A DNA stretch of 64,000 nucleotides from Lytechinus variegatus (GCF_018143015.1 NC_054753.1:31471292-31535291), one strand, 5' to 3'; positions 1-12,617 are shown, counted from the first letter of the stretch. Numbers and translations are program-made. Notes: generated by a model not told the origin, from the letters alone.

Positions 1-1389
1 CATTGAAGAGCGCATGCATTATTTCAGTAAGGAAATAAAAAGTCGGAAAGGGGTTGTTTTCGGGGGTAGGTGAGGAACGGGAAGAATACGAATAGAGCGA
101 CTATTGACTAAATGCTAAAATTTAGAAACCCCCTAAATGAATGTAATCTATATCGCGAAATATTATATATAATTTGTATCTGCTGTGAAAAGACCAAAAT
201 GAAAGGACCTCCGATAAAAAGCCCTATAAATGATAAAAAGTTAAAATAAAAAATCGGGAATTGATCCAGGCCCCGGCCGTAACTTTTAATCTGAATCCAA
301 ATCCCTAAAATTATAAACGGTGCGTCGGGGGTGCATCCTCTTGTGGAGTATGTCCTAATGACAATTGAAATTCCTGTTTGGGGTTAACAAATCTAGCTAA
401 GACATCTGCACATAATCCACACTTCGAGTGTCCACCGGCTGCTCCTGAATCCTTTTTCAGGATGATTCTCGCTGATGTCCACTATTCAATGGAAGTGACC
501 CCCTTGTGCTTGTGTGAAAATATAGAATTCAAAGAAACCGATCGAAAATTTGAGAAAAAAATGAGCAAATGATAAAAAAAGTAATTTGAGCATTTTGAAT
601 GTCAAAATCACAAAGCTATAAGAGATCATCTTATTGGCAATGCGACCAACATATCTGATGTCACATGCATACAACTCCTAAATCACTTTACTACATGATT
701 AATTAAATTGTCAATTATTTTGATAAATTCTTTTCACATCAGGTTTAGAATGAGCAAATCATATTTTCAAGGTGTAAAAAGTGGTCGCATTGCCAATCTT
801 CTCCATAGTCAGTTAGCGATTTCGACGCTCAAATATACTCAATTGTTCTCAGTCCCCGTCTCAGTCTTTCGTTGATCGTATTCTTTTATCCCCCCCCCCG
901 TTTTCATAAAAGCTAACTTGTTCCGCGGATTTAATTCTTAGAAACTACATGGGTTCATCTTTCTGCATTCTCATAAAAAGAGGCATCCACCAATCCACCA
1001 TTCGTCTCATATACCCTACCACCTTGATAATGCTATGATGCGATTATCTTCCTCAGAGTTATAATGAATCACTCCTTGCTACACATGTGACCTCTTTATA
1101 TTCAACGCTCCTCGTCTGGAATAATAAATGACATCATCAAGAGGTTCTAAATTTATTATGAATACTCGCCAAAGTCAAACTATCATTGCTTATCCACAAC
1201 ATAGAGCAAAATGTTCTTAAATCTATAAACCCAATATGGTTATCCCTCGCGTGTTTATCCTTTTAGAGTTTAGTCTCTTTCATTGTACCGATAAACAAAC
1301 TTTACCGAATAATTTGTTTTGTTTGATATTATGTATCCTAAATGGTTAACCCGTTGAATGAGGTCGATTGGAGTTTCAATGTGCCTCCA
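1..1389. other. Flanking DNA without recognised gene
   Basis: No convincing coding exon on either strand; the longest ORFs are about 60 codons and AT-biased. The only structure seen is a short inverted repeat: ggcaatgcgaccaa near 637-650 is repeated in reverse complement near 782-796. This suggests a decayed fold-back element. Confidence 0.5.
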
Positions 1390-1555
1390 TGCGCACGTCG
1401 CACACGTTTCCAATAACCTCAGTCAGATCAGACTCTGGAGCGCCATTTTGGATTCCAAATATCGTATCAGCTCGGAGGTTGAAAGTCCGAAGAAACTTGA
1501 TCATACTTTTCTCGAAATCGCGCTTTTATGGACAAATGCTCACATAATCGTGTAG
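1390..1555 (+). promoter_or_regulatory. Candidate noncoding 5' exon / transcription start region
   Basis: This stretch is richer in CG than its surroundings. It contains CGCCATTTTGG at 1441-1451, which matches the YY1-type CCAT core often found at transcription starts, and it ends in a plausible splice donor (TGTAG|GTGAGA, donor at 1556). It could be the untranslated first exon of the downstream PRDM2 gene, whose first coding exon at 18459 opens with a 3' splice site and so needs an upstream exon. A 17-kb first intron would be required. No transcript supports this, and a second candidate lies at about 2030-2195. Confidence 0.2.
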
Positions 1556-2029
1556 GTGAGACTCTCAGCTTTCATTTTGTGCCCGATTTGTTTCATACTT
1601 TGCTGGGAATCAAAATATTTTGCCTTGGAAAGATTCCGAGATCATTTCGCTCTTGATCAGGAAAATATCGTCAAACTGGTTGGTAACATATCACTGGGCG
1701 TAATATGCTCGATGCGTGTATGTTCCGTTAACACTGCTAATGTGTGTGTCCCACACACACACACACACAGGATCGTAGGGCATCAATACGTGGAGCGCGC
1801 GAATGATTCTTTTTTGTCCAAGCTGAAATCTCTCTCCGAACAATAAGGTACGAAACACTGGCAAGTTTATTCTTATTAAACCCATGTTTGGTGGTCTGTT
1901 AACCTTAAAGGAATTAAGGATACTCAGTTTTCCTGATTCTTGTGATCAGTTCTTGATATCAGAAAGATGGGACAACAGATTTCATTTTCATCCTAAATAT
2001 TTCTGACGGGATCCGGAGTCTGCTCAAGT

Positions 2030-2195
2030 TGTCACGTCATTAACTTCATACACAAGTTACCGTTCAGTATTTGCTTGTACGTCTCTCTGCATCTTATATC
2101 ACATACCGCAGGCGGGTTAATAAACTGTATGAAGGATCTCGTGCGCCGCACGAATAGGAGTTTCCAATCGCCCTCAAAACTCTCTTGCAAAAGTG
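2030..2195 (+). promoter_or_regulatory. Alternative candidate 5' exon
   Basis: The region contains a CRE-like GTCACGTCAT near 2031 and a CG-rich patch (gtgcgccgcacg) near 2141-2152. It ends with AAGTG|GTGAGTTC, a strong donor-like site at 2196. It competes with the 1390-1555 segment as the untranslated leader of the PRDM2 gene. There is no coding signal, and the call rests on composition and one donor-like motif. Confidence 0.15.
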
Positions 2196-2196
2196 G

Positions 2197-3190
2197 TGAG
2201 TTCTTATTAAACCGTTTGATAATCTCATAACATTTATACTACACCATACCAGTAGTGAGTGTGTTTTCTGGATGATCTTACTTTATCTGAACTGTAATTT
2301 CTTTGCATATTCAATATATTTTTTGTTACTTGTTTAGTCATCAACACATTTTTTTTTTCGGCTGTTGTGTGGTAACAGCTTTTGTCCTTCGATAGCAGTT
2401 TCCGCGCGGTGGGGTCCTTTCATTGTAAATCCTTGATACAAGATGGTGGAATATTTCATCATTCACTCTCCTTCCACCTTAAAGTTTCAAGATTATGATT
2501 TCATTTTCTCATGGACTTGGATTCATGGGTGAATATTATCTTTTCATGATAACGGCTAGCGATTGTATTGTTTAGAAACATGAAAGGTCAGTAGTAAATA
2601 TTTGTATGATACTTGGCCCTTGTAGACTGGGCTAGCTTGGGTGTTGTCCCTGTATTTTAATACACACATGTACCTTTTCAATCAGCTTTAATCCTTTGGG
2701 CAGTGTGAATGTGTGTGTAGGTTTTTTTCAATGCTGGTCCCATGTTTGATTTTGTCTCTGGTTGGGGTAGTATTTTTAGGGTAATACTCTAGCTCTGTTT
2801 TTGTTGATGTTTTCTTCAAAACTTTTTTTTTAATTCCATGGATTTCATGTCTTGCACCAAGTTTGGTTTATTGTAGGTTTAGTGGTAGGCCTAAGATGGG
2901 TGGATGTATTACAATTTGGCCTTGATTTGTGACACACACACACCTGCCCAAGCAAGTGAAAGTTAATTTATGGAAAGTGATGCTTCATGTATCTTAGGCA
3001 GGAAGCTGGAGGGGGGGGGGGCAGATACATGCAAACCCTCTATTTTTCCTGAAATTTATTTAGATATTTTTTCATAAGTGGACATGAATGAAATGAAAAG
3101 TAGCTTCATATACTGTAGATTGTTTTCTAAAATCTCACTAGTTTTAGAGTAAAATAATTGACATGATACTCCTTGAAACACTAACAAAAT
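2197..3190. other. Noncoding, presumed intronic or upstream DNA
   Basis: AT-rich sequence with short homopolymers, including a G tract near 3011-3020. No ORF, RNA gene or element ends were recognised. Confidence 0.4.
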
Positions 3191-3194
3191 ATTG

Positions 3195-5105
3195 TGAATT
3201 GAATTGAATTGAATTGAATTTATTACAGAACGTCACCGGCAATTGCCAACATTTTGTTCAAAACAAGAAAATATATACATAAACAGATAAACAAAGACAA
3301 AATAGTATTTTTTTGTCAAACAAAAACAAAATCAAAACAAAATATAACAAAGCAACTTATATATAAAAATATACACTATAAACATAGGCATTATTCGGGT
3401 ACTCATTTTAACAATGAGTAAAAAAGAAAAAAAAAAAAAGCTGATGTCCAAGAGAGGACAAGGAAAACACAAGGAAAGTGGGAGAGGAGAGGGAAATAAA
3501 GAGGAAAGAAGTTCGAAAATAGAGAGGACGGGAGAGAGGAAGAGTGAGAAGAATGGCATCATCACATGTAAACTTATTGTGTAAGAATATTGCGAGTGTG
3601 TAAATTCAAAGTGTTTGCCGGTTGATATTTTTAGTACTCAGAATTCCCCCCTAATATTAATTATGTTTTGGACAAAAGAACAAAATAATTTAATTAATGC
3701 ATCAGTTTCCAATTTCATGATGTAAATAAATTTTTCCTGGTACTCCATTTCAGAAAACCTAATATTAAGGGTACTTATCTTTTCAAAAAAATCTTTGCGC
3801 AAATCATTATATTTATTACATTTCATTATAATGTGAAACTCATCCCCCACCAAATTCAAATTACAATCCTCACAAAATCTCAGGTTAGATGGTATCTTCT
3901 CCGGTCTTTTGTACCTCCCTGTTTCTATTGGTAGATTATGAGCGCTCAGTCGGAGCTTGGTTATATTTTTTCTCAAATTGACATTGTGTATTGAACATAA
4001 ATAATTTTCTTGCCTTATATTGAGTTTGAATTGCCTAAAAGTTCTTAGTTTATTTCCTTCCCTACTGTCCCTGTCGTTAAATAAATCTAATTTAAACTGT
4101 TCATCAAATCTCCGTTCCAAGGATGTTTTGCATATTGTAATAAATTCTTTTTGGGAAATTGGTATATTTTCTGGATCGAGTATGGGGGTGTCATTTTTCC
4201 GACAAATATCTAATATGTTAAAAATATCCTGAATTGTCTTAAGCCAGCAGTTGTTTCCGTTATTCAATAGACTTACATTTTCTACAAAAGCTTTGTAAAC
4301 CAAACTATCTTCGTCCATATTACGTATTCGAATCCAATATTTAAGTATATTTATTGCAATTTGGATGACTTTTGGATATCTACCAATTTCAGCTGTCGCT
4401 GCTAAGTTACTGCATTTGCGGTTTACCCCAAGAATATATTTACAAAATTGAATGTGCACCTTTTCAGATTCATGTTTAAAATATAGCCCTGTTTTCCCAT
4501 CAATTAATTGTAGATTTTTTCCATGTCTATAACATTTGTACCCCATATTTCAGATCCATAAAGTAATATCGGCTGTATCGTTGCATCGAAAAGATGCAAC
4601 AAGGTTTTAGTGCTTGGAGTATAGGAACCAAAAGATTTGTACAATTTGAACAATGCTCTTCTCGCTTTATCAGCTAAATCCCTTGCGGCCACTTTAAGTG
4701 ATCCATTATTTGCGAAAACAATACCAAGATATTTCATTTCCTTAACAGTGCATAGTATTTCTCCATTAATTTCAAATGAAACCTGTTCGTTTGATCTCCC
4801 TGATTTTGAGCACACCATAATCTTAGTCTTAGATACATTTATGTTTAGCATCCAGGATTTACAGTATGTGGTGAATTTATCTAAACAGTGTTGCATACCT
4901 TTAGGGGATTTCGACACAATAACGAGATCATCAGCGTACATTATACAATTTAGTTCTTTATCAAAAAGTGTTACTGGATCGCTTACTGATGTATCAAATA
5001 TATTAGTTATGTCATTAAGAAATAAATTAAATAAAGTTGGACTAATTACGCAACCCTGTTTTACTGGTGCAATCACTTGTGCTCCCTCCATGTTTGTCCT
5101 GCATT
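3195..5105 (-). mobile_element. 5'-truncated non-LTR retrotransposon (LINE), antisense to PRDM2
   Basis: Minus-strand sequence carries the 3' half of a LINE polymerase, followed by an AT-rich 3' UTR and a terminal pentanucleotide tail read on the + strand as GAATT repeats at about 3195-3220. Such short tandem tails are typical of several LINE clades. The copy begins abruptly inside the reverse transcriptase, as expected from incomplete target-primed reverse transcription. It is inserted in antisense orientation in the presumed first intron or upstream region of PRDM2. Confidence 0.85.
3638..5091 (-). pseudogene. LINE reverse transcriptase fragment, frameshifted
   Basis: Two minus-strand ORFs (5091-4504 and 4546-3638) together make the second half of a LINE polymerase. 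The first contains the reverse transcriptase palm: QGCVISPTLFNLFLNDI, then the catalytic YADD box (YADDLVIVS), then KMKYLGI-like and LYGSEIWG motifs of the palm/thumb. The second carries the thumb (FCKYILGVNRK) and a C-terminal zinc-binding-like region (CEDCNLN...H...C). The ORFs are in different frames and join within 4504-4546, so the copy is frameshifted. The endonuclease and the fingers are missing. It is a dead copy, but its long open frames suggest a fairly recent insertion. Confidence 0.85.
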
Positions 5106-5779
5106 ATATTTGGATGGGGCATTTATAAATGCATACTTTGACAAGAAGGCAAGAAGCCCTCCTCCCATTCCCCTCCCCCCTTATCCTTGAAACTTAAACT
5201 TGGACTTCAGAATTTTTCCTAGTGTAGGCCTACATGTTAGATACATGTGTGTCACTCACCAGTTTGTTTTATTTGTAGGGGGGGGGCTGGTAAAAGACAA
5301 CATAAAGGTGAAAATTGTAGTTTTGTAACCAAAACTATCTTTTTGAAATTTCTCTTTCTTCCCCCTTTTTTTCTCCTTATTCTATCCAACATTGCCTATT
5401 CACGATTTAATTTTTTTATTGATTTATTTAGATGTACAGTATCACTTTATTCATTCATTATTATTATCTTTATTATCAATTTAATCAGTATAATTCTTTT
5501 TTTATTTTCATTTTATTTATTTTTTAGTTTATTATTATTTATTATTATTATTTTATTTATTTTTATTTATTTTTTTTTTTTTTGGGCGGGGGAGGGGCAC
5601 TCGACCTCACGTGTGTCCTCCTTAAAAGCACTACCACACTTTAGATACATTCATAATATATTAATTTTCTTAAAATATGGAATGGCCTCAAGTTAATGAC
5701 AGTTTGGGACTATGGTTTGGTTTGTTAACCGTATCAACTTAAAATTTATCAATATTAACATTAACAATATGCTCAAATT
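5106..5779. other. Low-complexity T/A-rich tract
   Basis: Pyrimidine- and AT-rich simple sequence, with TTAT/TTTAT runs at about 5440-5580 and poly-G tracts near 5277-5287 and 5583-5598. The 149-codon + strand ORF here is a hydrophobic low-complexity translation of the T-rich tract and is not credible as a gene. Confidence 0.55.
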
Positions 5780-6270
5780 GTATTGACAGTACTTAGTTAA
5801 GTGGGGGGGGGGGAGGGATGGGATCGGAGGGTGAAAGAAGATGTTACCATAATGTTTACAGTGTTTTTGTTGATTGTGGTGAAGGGGGGGTGGAATGATG
5901 GATGAAAATGCCCCAATGTTCAACAATTTTTGAGGTGGTGGGGGGGGGGGGGGGGTAGAGTGAAGGGAAAAGTCACCCCAATGTTCAAAATATTTTTTGT
6001 TACCCCTATTATCAAACTGTGTTGGTGGTAACCAATATGATGAAAGGGGGGGGGGTGTGAGAAGAGGTGATATTGACATCAAATCAATCACCCCAATGTT
6101 CAAATTGTGTTCTGTGTGTGATAAAAGGAAGGGGGTGGAGTGAAAGGTGATATCACCATTACGCACACATTGTTTTTGTCGGTGGTTGTGAAGGGGAGGG
6201 GTGGTATGATTGATAGGAGAGACAGAGTCCACCCCCCCCCCCCACTGCCAATGTTCAAACTGTTTTTGGT
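5780..6270. repeat. G-rich minisatellite, about six diverged units
   Basis: A unit of roughly 75-80 bp recurs: CACCCCAATGTTCAAA, a T-rich stretch, GGTGGT, then a poly-G tract and GAATGATG-like sequence. Poly-G tracts of 7-16 bases recur in nearly every unit, giving strong G-quadruplex potential on the + strand. The 179-codon minus ORF is only the proline/histidine-rich shadow of this array. Confidence 0.7.
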
Positions 6271-8311
6271 GGTTGGTTTATTTGGTTATAGTAAATGACA
6301 AGTATTGGTTTATTAATATTAACACTCTTATTTAAATTTGGCTTTCAACAGCTTAGCAAGTGAGGATAGTCTCTATTGGCCAGCCACATCTCACAAACAT
6401 GGACTGCAACAAATATTGACTGTGCATTGTGATATGTACCTGCATTTTTGTTTTATTGATCTAGGTAGGAGAGAAGTATATAATTATTTAGTCCACATAG
6501 AAATGATTTAGGGGTTTGATGTGATTTGGCACACTAGGTTCAACTTCATTCATACTGAGGAGATACATGTACCATTCCAACCCTCATTTAAATAGCTTAC
6601 TTGGAAAAAGAAGTTAGAGTGCCCGTCAAGTTCATAAGAATCCATTTTATGTTTTGATCGAAGGGGTATTAAGCATGTGCGCGTAATGAGGAAATAAAAC
6701 AAAAATCAGAACAAGGAATCAGGAAGTATTCCCATTATCAAATCTTAGACATCGGACCTCTATATTTATGCCTGTTGTGGAAACAGACTTTGGATTTTGT
6801 ATTCTCTTAATATTTGGCATTTAAATTTTGTACGACCCTGGATATTACCACTTACTCTGTGGATGATAGAGGGCACTCTTTCAAAATTGTCTACATGTTT
6901 TGAGATGTAATGTGGTTCTGTCCGAGCTTTTCAAAAGTTGATTCACAGTAGGCCTATTTAGTGTCATCAGATCTGCATGAATATTTTTGTATTTCTCATA
7001 CATGTATAAATCACCATGATCTCCCTAATTAGTTCAAGAGATTGGTGTTGGCTATGTACATGATGTAGGACTGGTCTGCAGGCACAGACCCTGATTGAAA
7101 CTTTGATCAACAATTGTGTCTCCACGCAAAGACTAGCACATACAAAACTTGCTGAGCGAGAGGGCCTTCAGTACACAAGGCATTTTCTGTATGTAGATTT
7201 ACAAAAACATCTCGTCCTTTCAGTGCAGATTTAATTTCATCGATTTGAAAATCCTTAAATCGGTCAATATTCAGCATTTTAGAGGCATATATTCATTGCT
7301 CTTTGATATTTCGTTGTCACTCTTTGCCAAGAATCCACGGGTTGCCATTCAAGATGAGCTCATGAATATTCAATATGTCGTCATAGCAGCCCGCGCTCTC
7401 ATTGGATGATTTTTGGTAAAAATATTGGTAAAAACACTAAAAAACAAAAGAAATTAAGTCGGTGAAATTCGGCTCAGATGTCAAGAGGCCCTGTCTCGAG
7501 CCGCTCTGCTTGGCTCTCTCTCTTGCTTCGCCATGTTTGCTCGGAAAGCAGCCGACAGGGCCTGGACAAGAGGCTAGTATCACAGCTGATTCAAGGAGTC
7601 TGCAAAGCAGATTGTAGGACTACTGCGGCTCGCTTCGCTTGCCCTTTCAGGCTGGTTGCAGCAGCGCTGAGATCCCACCTCACGAGCCATGCAGAGTCTG
7701 CAGAATATGACCAGGAAATTTTTGGCTCATCCCCCTCCCCCCCCCTGGCCACTGTCCCCTGTTACCTCCTGTTGAGAGCATGAGTTGCCCAAGATGCTAT
7801 TTGTTTGTTATTTCAAGGGGTACTTTGGGTTGCATGAAAATAATATGATTTGAACAGATGAATTAAAATCAGACAAACAAAACACTGAACATTTCATCAA
7901 AATCAAAAAAGAAAAACCAAAGTTATAATATTTTAATTTAATAAAGTTCTTAATGAAAATGCAATGAGAAAGCTGATTGATGTAATTTCCCCAGTTTGTT
8001 CTTTCGTATTCTATTATATGAAATTCTATAAATTTTGTTGTCCAAAATTGAAAAAAAAAATAATGCAGCTTCTGATTTTATGTGTAATCAGTGCTGCACT
8101 TAGTTTTGTTACAAGGGAGGCATATCATACACACATGTATGACAATTATGTACATTGAAGAAAAAGGAAAGTGGGGACATGGCATAACTGCTTAACCTTA
8201 TAATTAAATGATTTTTTTATCAGATTTTAAAGAAATTCTCAATTTTAGGTTAATGGTAAAAGTATAATTATTTTTAGCCTAGAGTTTTTCCTCTAAATAC
8301 CGTGGAACTAC
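6271..8311. other. Presumed intronic/upstream DNA with one GC-rich patch
   Basis: Mostly AT-rich without coding signal. A GC-rich patch at about 7478-7780 contains the inverted pair AGGCCCTGTC (about 7487) and GACAGGGCCT (about 7553); this could be a fold-back remnant or an unrecognised noncoding exon. The 101-codon + ORF over it has no recognised family features. Confidence 0.4.
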
Positions 8312-8888
8312 GAGGGGGGGGGGTACTTCCATTGACGAGTGGATACCATGCGCGACCATGGGGTTTTGAGAATCACCCTAAACACATATTTTCCATATTC
8401 TGAAAATGCACCCCTTAACGTATTGGTGTGTGAAGCCCTACCCTTAACAAGTATTGGAAACAAAACAATAGGCCTACTCTTGGCAAGTATTCCCTGAATT
8501 GACCCCCTAAACAAGTACAACGATATTTTTATTGTTATGTGCACTGTCATACCTGATTGGGTTTAGTACAGCACCTCCCACATCTCACACAAAATCATAC
8601 TCTATACACATAGTGTTGACTCTTGGGGCAAAAAGTACATACTTTGTAAAACATTTACCGGTAAGTCTTAATTTTTTGCACCCTTGCAAATTTGACCTTA
8701 AACACGTACATGTAGCTTTCCTAGTGAAAATAGATATCCTTTTTTCATTATTTTAGTGTTTTTGACACCCTTATTACGTTATGTACATGTACGTAACGTG
8801 CCCTATCTTGAAAAAGACATCCTTTTTTAAAATGTTTTTTTGGTCGCGCATGGTATCCACTTGCTAATGTAAGTGCCCCCCCCCCCCT
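8312..8888 (+). mobile_element. Inverted-repeat element, family A copy 1
   Basis: The ends are a poly-G tract followed by ACTTCCATTGACGAGTGG and, inverted, a CACTTGCTAATGTAAGTG-like sequence followed by poly-C. Just inside both ends lies the GGATACCATGCGCGACC motif and its reverse complement. The interior carries CACCCTAAACAC and AAGTATTGGAAAC motifs. There is no coding capacity, so it is a non-autonomous element. Three further copies lie in the window. Confidence 0.75.
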
Positions 8889-9512
8889 TATGTATTTTAT
8901 ACATGGTTTGGCTGAAGTATCCTGGTTCCACTGCCCTTGTGAAACCCTCTTCTAATGCAGTGACATACATGTAGAGGTGATGGAGACTGTGTTATAGCTT
9001 GAATTGAACTTGGCACAGACTGACTTTGACCATTTCTTTCCTGTGTGTATAAATACAGCATCTAGAGTTGAACTATCAACCTACTTTGCCCATAGATATC
9101 AACAATGCTATCATGTATTCAATTACCAGTTGTGTACAATCTCAACTGCCCAGTGAGTTACCATCACTGGGTTCAGGTCCTGATAGCCAATGGAGTGTAC
9201 AGATATGGTCAATAATTTTCACTATCCACTCCTCATTGGATATTAAGAAAACCATAGGAATGTCATTTGTTTAGATTTGTAATGTGCCATTTCTATTGAG
9301 GAGATCACAGAGCTGCAATGTTTATCTGTCATGATCCTGTAGGGCTATCTCTCTCCCGGGGGGGGGGGGGGGGGTGGGGGGGGGGCCACTTCCATTCACG
9401 ATTGGATACCATGCGCGACATTGGGGTCTCGAAAAGCACCCTAAACACGTAATTTCCATATTCTGAAAATGCACCACTTAACAAGTATTGGCGTGTGAAA
9501 CCCTACCCTTAA

Positions 9513-10033
9513 AGCTTGTGTATAGTTTTGGTAAATCCACCAAAATGCACTTATCACTATTCAAATTCATTGCTAGCTAATATGAATGGATATGCCCTAT
9601 AACAGTTATGATGTGGAGGATATGAAATGAAAGTGTGTTCTACAGGATAAATTTTGCGATTTTACATGGAAATTTAACTTGATCGGGTCACCCGATCAAA
9701 TTAAAATATCTGTGTGTTTTTGTCTTTCAATTAAATCCTATTCCAAATCATGGAATGGGCTGAAACTTTCAAGATATGTTCTTTGTCTGTAACTTTTGGA
9801 TATCTAATCACTAAATTTATAAGATAAGTGTTTGAATGCCCATTTTTTAGATTTAAAACAAGCATCGCCGAGAGAGGGCGCTATATATCCAAGATTTGAA
9901 TATTTGAAATTTTCTCAGAGAAGTGCAGTTGGAAAAATATCTAACGGTCTCTACGCTTCAGTAAGACTGTCATATTAGATGATATTCGATATCAATCACA
10001 TTATTGACCCTCTACCAAAGCTATACACAGGCT
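9513..10033. mobile_element. TTAA-flanked MITE nested in family A copy 2
   Basis: Terminal inverted repeats AGC(T)TGTGTATAG / CTATACACAGGCT are bounded by TTAA on both sides. The empty site CCCTTAACAAGTATTGG is intact in copy 1 (about 8450-8467). TTAA duplication is the signature of piggyBac-type integration. Confidence 0.75.
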
Positions 10034-10354
10034 TTAACAAGTATTGGAAACAAAACGATACTCTTGGCAAACCTGAAGTGAACCCCTAAACAAGTACAGG
10101 AATGTTTTATTGTTACGGGTCCTTCGGTCGTCGGCTTTACCTTATTTGGTTTAGTACGACCCCACCTTCTACACCTCGCGCAAATCGGATTCTAAACACG
10201 AAGTGTTGGGGCAAAATGGACATCCTTTATAAAACATTTTAATTTTGTTTTATCATCCCCGAGAATTCGACCCTAAACACGTAATCTTCCTAGCGAAATA
10301 GATACCCTTTTTTCATTATTTTTGTGTTTTTGACACCCTTATCACGTTACGTAC

Positions 10355-10709
10355 ATAATAATAATAATAATAATAGCCAATTTTTATAAAGCGCTTTTCC
10401 CAGAATGGCCCAAAGTGCGTTACAGCATATTATTACCCCGGTCATTGGATTCATTTCAATCAAGCACGAAAAGTGCACAATTTCCACTCCCTGGGGAGCA
10501 TTCCTTGCATTCATCGCAGCCACATTATGGCGCTGGCAAAACCAAACATACAATATCCTTCGCATCCTACCGGGTACCCATTTAGCACCTGGGTCGAGAG
10601 TGGCAAAGTGTGGATTAACGCCTTGCCAAAGGACTCTAGACCGCGGTGGGATTCGAACACAAGACCCTTTGTTGACAAGGCGAGAGTCAGAACCACTACA
10701 CCACGGCTC
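10355..10709 (-). mobile_element. tRNA-derived SINE with LINE-like tail
   Basis: On the minus strand the element starts with a tRNA-like head: an A-box region GTGGTGTAGTGGTTCTGA and a B-box GTGTTCGAATCCC. The body follows, ending GCGCTTTATAAAAATTGGC and an ATT trinucleotide tail. The tail resembles 3' ends of L2/CR1-type LINEs, whose machinery probably mobilised it. It is flanked by an 8-bp duplication TTACGTAC (10347-10354 and 10710-10717). Confidence 0.9.
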
Positions 10710-10808
10710 TTACGTACGTAACGTGCCTTATCGTGAAAAAGACATCCTTTTTACGTGTTTTTTGGTCGCGCATGGTATCCACTCGTCAATGTAAGTGGCC
10801 CCCCCCCT

Positions 10809-11584
10809 GGGCTCTCTCCTCATTTATATTTTGAGAAGTTCACATCAATATGCCAAAGATGTACATGTAGGGGACCTGTCATAGAGTTGATTATTATTAT
10901 ACATTATATCTTAATACAGAGATTCTTGATTTTGATCCTGTAGCCAATGGAATTCAAGTGGTATAATGGTCAAGTCTTTTTCAATCTCCCTCCTTAATTC
11001 AAACATTTAGACATTCACATCAAAGTCAATTGTTTGCACTTTATGTTGCTATTTACATGTAGGACACTGAGCTGAAGGGGTACTTCCATTTACTAAGTTA
11101 GACCTCACTTCCTTCCAAGCACTACCTGTCCATTACTGTAGTAATTACTAATATAACTATGGTTTGATGATTTTAACCTGCCCTTTTTGTTCCTTGACAC
11201 CACTTGAGGTTAAGCAATCAATTGGAGCTGGAACAGAATTTCTATTGTACTTAGGCTTTTGTTCAGTGCTGTTGTGTGTTGATCCTGTAAAGCCTCTATT
11301 GTTGTGTGTCTCCCTCTACTGTCATACATGGGGTTATTGATAAATGTGTGAAAGGTTTTTGTTGTTTTATTGTGTGGCTAATCAATACATTGCTTGCTAT
11401 GTACCCACCGATCTGAGTATATTCAGGTCAGTCAGAGTCAGTCCAAGTGTAGCCTTTTTCTATTTTATTTCATTGAGGAGTATTACAATTTTGATTTTGT
11501 AATATTTTTGTGGTGTTGTAATTTGAGTAGAATCACTACCTGTCTACTGTATATGTCGGGTTATTTCTTTGTTCGTTATTGTTA
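10809..11584. other. Noncoding DNA
   Basis: AT-rich sequence without recognised coding, RNA or element signals; probably intronic to PRDM2 if a 5' exon exists near 1.4-2.2 kb. Confidence 0.35.
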
Positions 11585-12060
11585 TTAATCGCATTAAAAA
11601 TAAGATTGCTTTTAACCTACCATTCACTTCACAACCTTGCCCCTTCATATATTTCCTCTCTCATTCATTCCTCTTCTACTACTCGTACTGGTCTTCGCTC
11701 ATCTAATTCCATCAAACTAAAAGAACCCAGAACAAAGAGGACATGGGGTGACAGAGCATTCTTTGCTGCTGCACCCCGTCTCTGGAACTCAATTCCCCAC
11801 ACTGTTCAAATCTCATCCTCTCTTCAGTCATTCCAAACAAACTTGAAAATCTATCTTATGTCTCATAATGTCCAATAATATGTGTACCCTACTAACTCAC
11901 CCCCCCCCTCTCCTTACGAATTTGAGCTTATTTTTTGTTAATATATGATTTTATATTTTTCCAATTTACTGTTTATATTTGAATTTATGATGAATTGTCA
12001 GGTGCCTTCAGCATTCTTCAGAATGGATATGTGCACATTAGAAATATGGTTATTATTATT
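11585..12060 (+). mobile_element. CR1/L2-like LINE 3' end (reverse transcriptase C-terminus)
   Basis: The + strand ORF to 11878 reads LLLTYHSLHNLAPSYISSLI, then ...GDRAFFAAAPRLWNSIPHTV and SSLQSFQTNLKIYLM. This is the well-known C-terminal signature of Jockey/CR1/L2-superfamily polymerases. A 3' UTR of about 180 bp follows and ends in TTATTATTATT near 12050-12060. Everything upstream is missing (5' truncation). Confidence 0.88.
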
Positions 12061-12617
12061 GTTTTTCTATAGGTGGTCATACATTATTTGTTTTATTGAT
12101 TGATTGTATTTAGGCCTTGCATTTGGTCACCACTCACAAAGAATGAGATTGGGCAATAACATACAATAGTAGGCCTACGTCGTGTGATTTAGGATCATAT
12201 GTTGGAGTGGGTCAGAGATTGAGGGGGCATACAGGGGGGTATGATACAGGGAGGATAAAAGGGAAATGAAGATAGTGAAGTTTACCTTGATGCCAAGTTG
12301 TTGTTTTTTTTTGTTAAAAAAGAACCAACTCCCCCCTCCCCCAAAGGAATAAAATGATATTAGTCCTTTTTATTGATACAACTTTTACATTACCTGGACA
12401 TGAAATATATCAGACAATTTGAGATATACAGATATGAGAAAAAAATCATGAAACAATTATAAATGCATGAAATAGGAAGGGAGTTGGGTTGTTCACATGT
12501 AACATCATAAAAGATTCATACATGTAGCTTTAAAAATTCATAACTCTGTATATTCGATCTTTACTTGATTTCACCAAACTCTAATATTTTTCTCTTATTT
12601 GTATATTTCTGCATTAA

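Larger units (their letters stand above)
9357..10808 (+). mobile_element. Inverted-repeat element, family A copy 2, carrying two nested insertions
   Basis: It has the same termini and interior as copy 1, but is expanded by a TTAA-flanked element at 9513-10033 and a SINE at 10355-10709. Copy 1 preserves the uninterrupted sequence at both positions, which gives direct empty-site evidence. Confidence 0.8.

Noticed and set aside
5247-5696. 149-codon hydrophobic + ORF, possible membrane protein
   Set aside because: Poly-Phe/Ile translation of a T-rich simple tract; ends in repeat sequence.
5693-6232. 179-codon minus-strand ORF rich in Pro/His
   Set aside because: It is the translation of the G-rich minisatellite; periodic low-complexity sequence without family resemblance.
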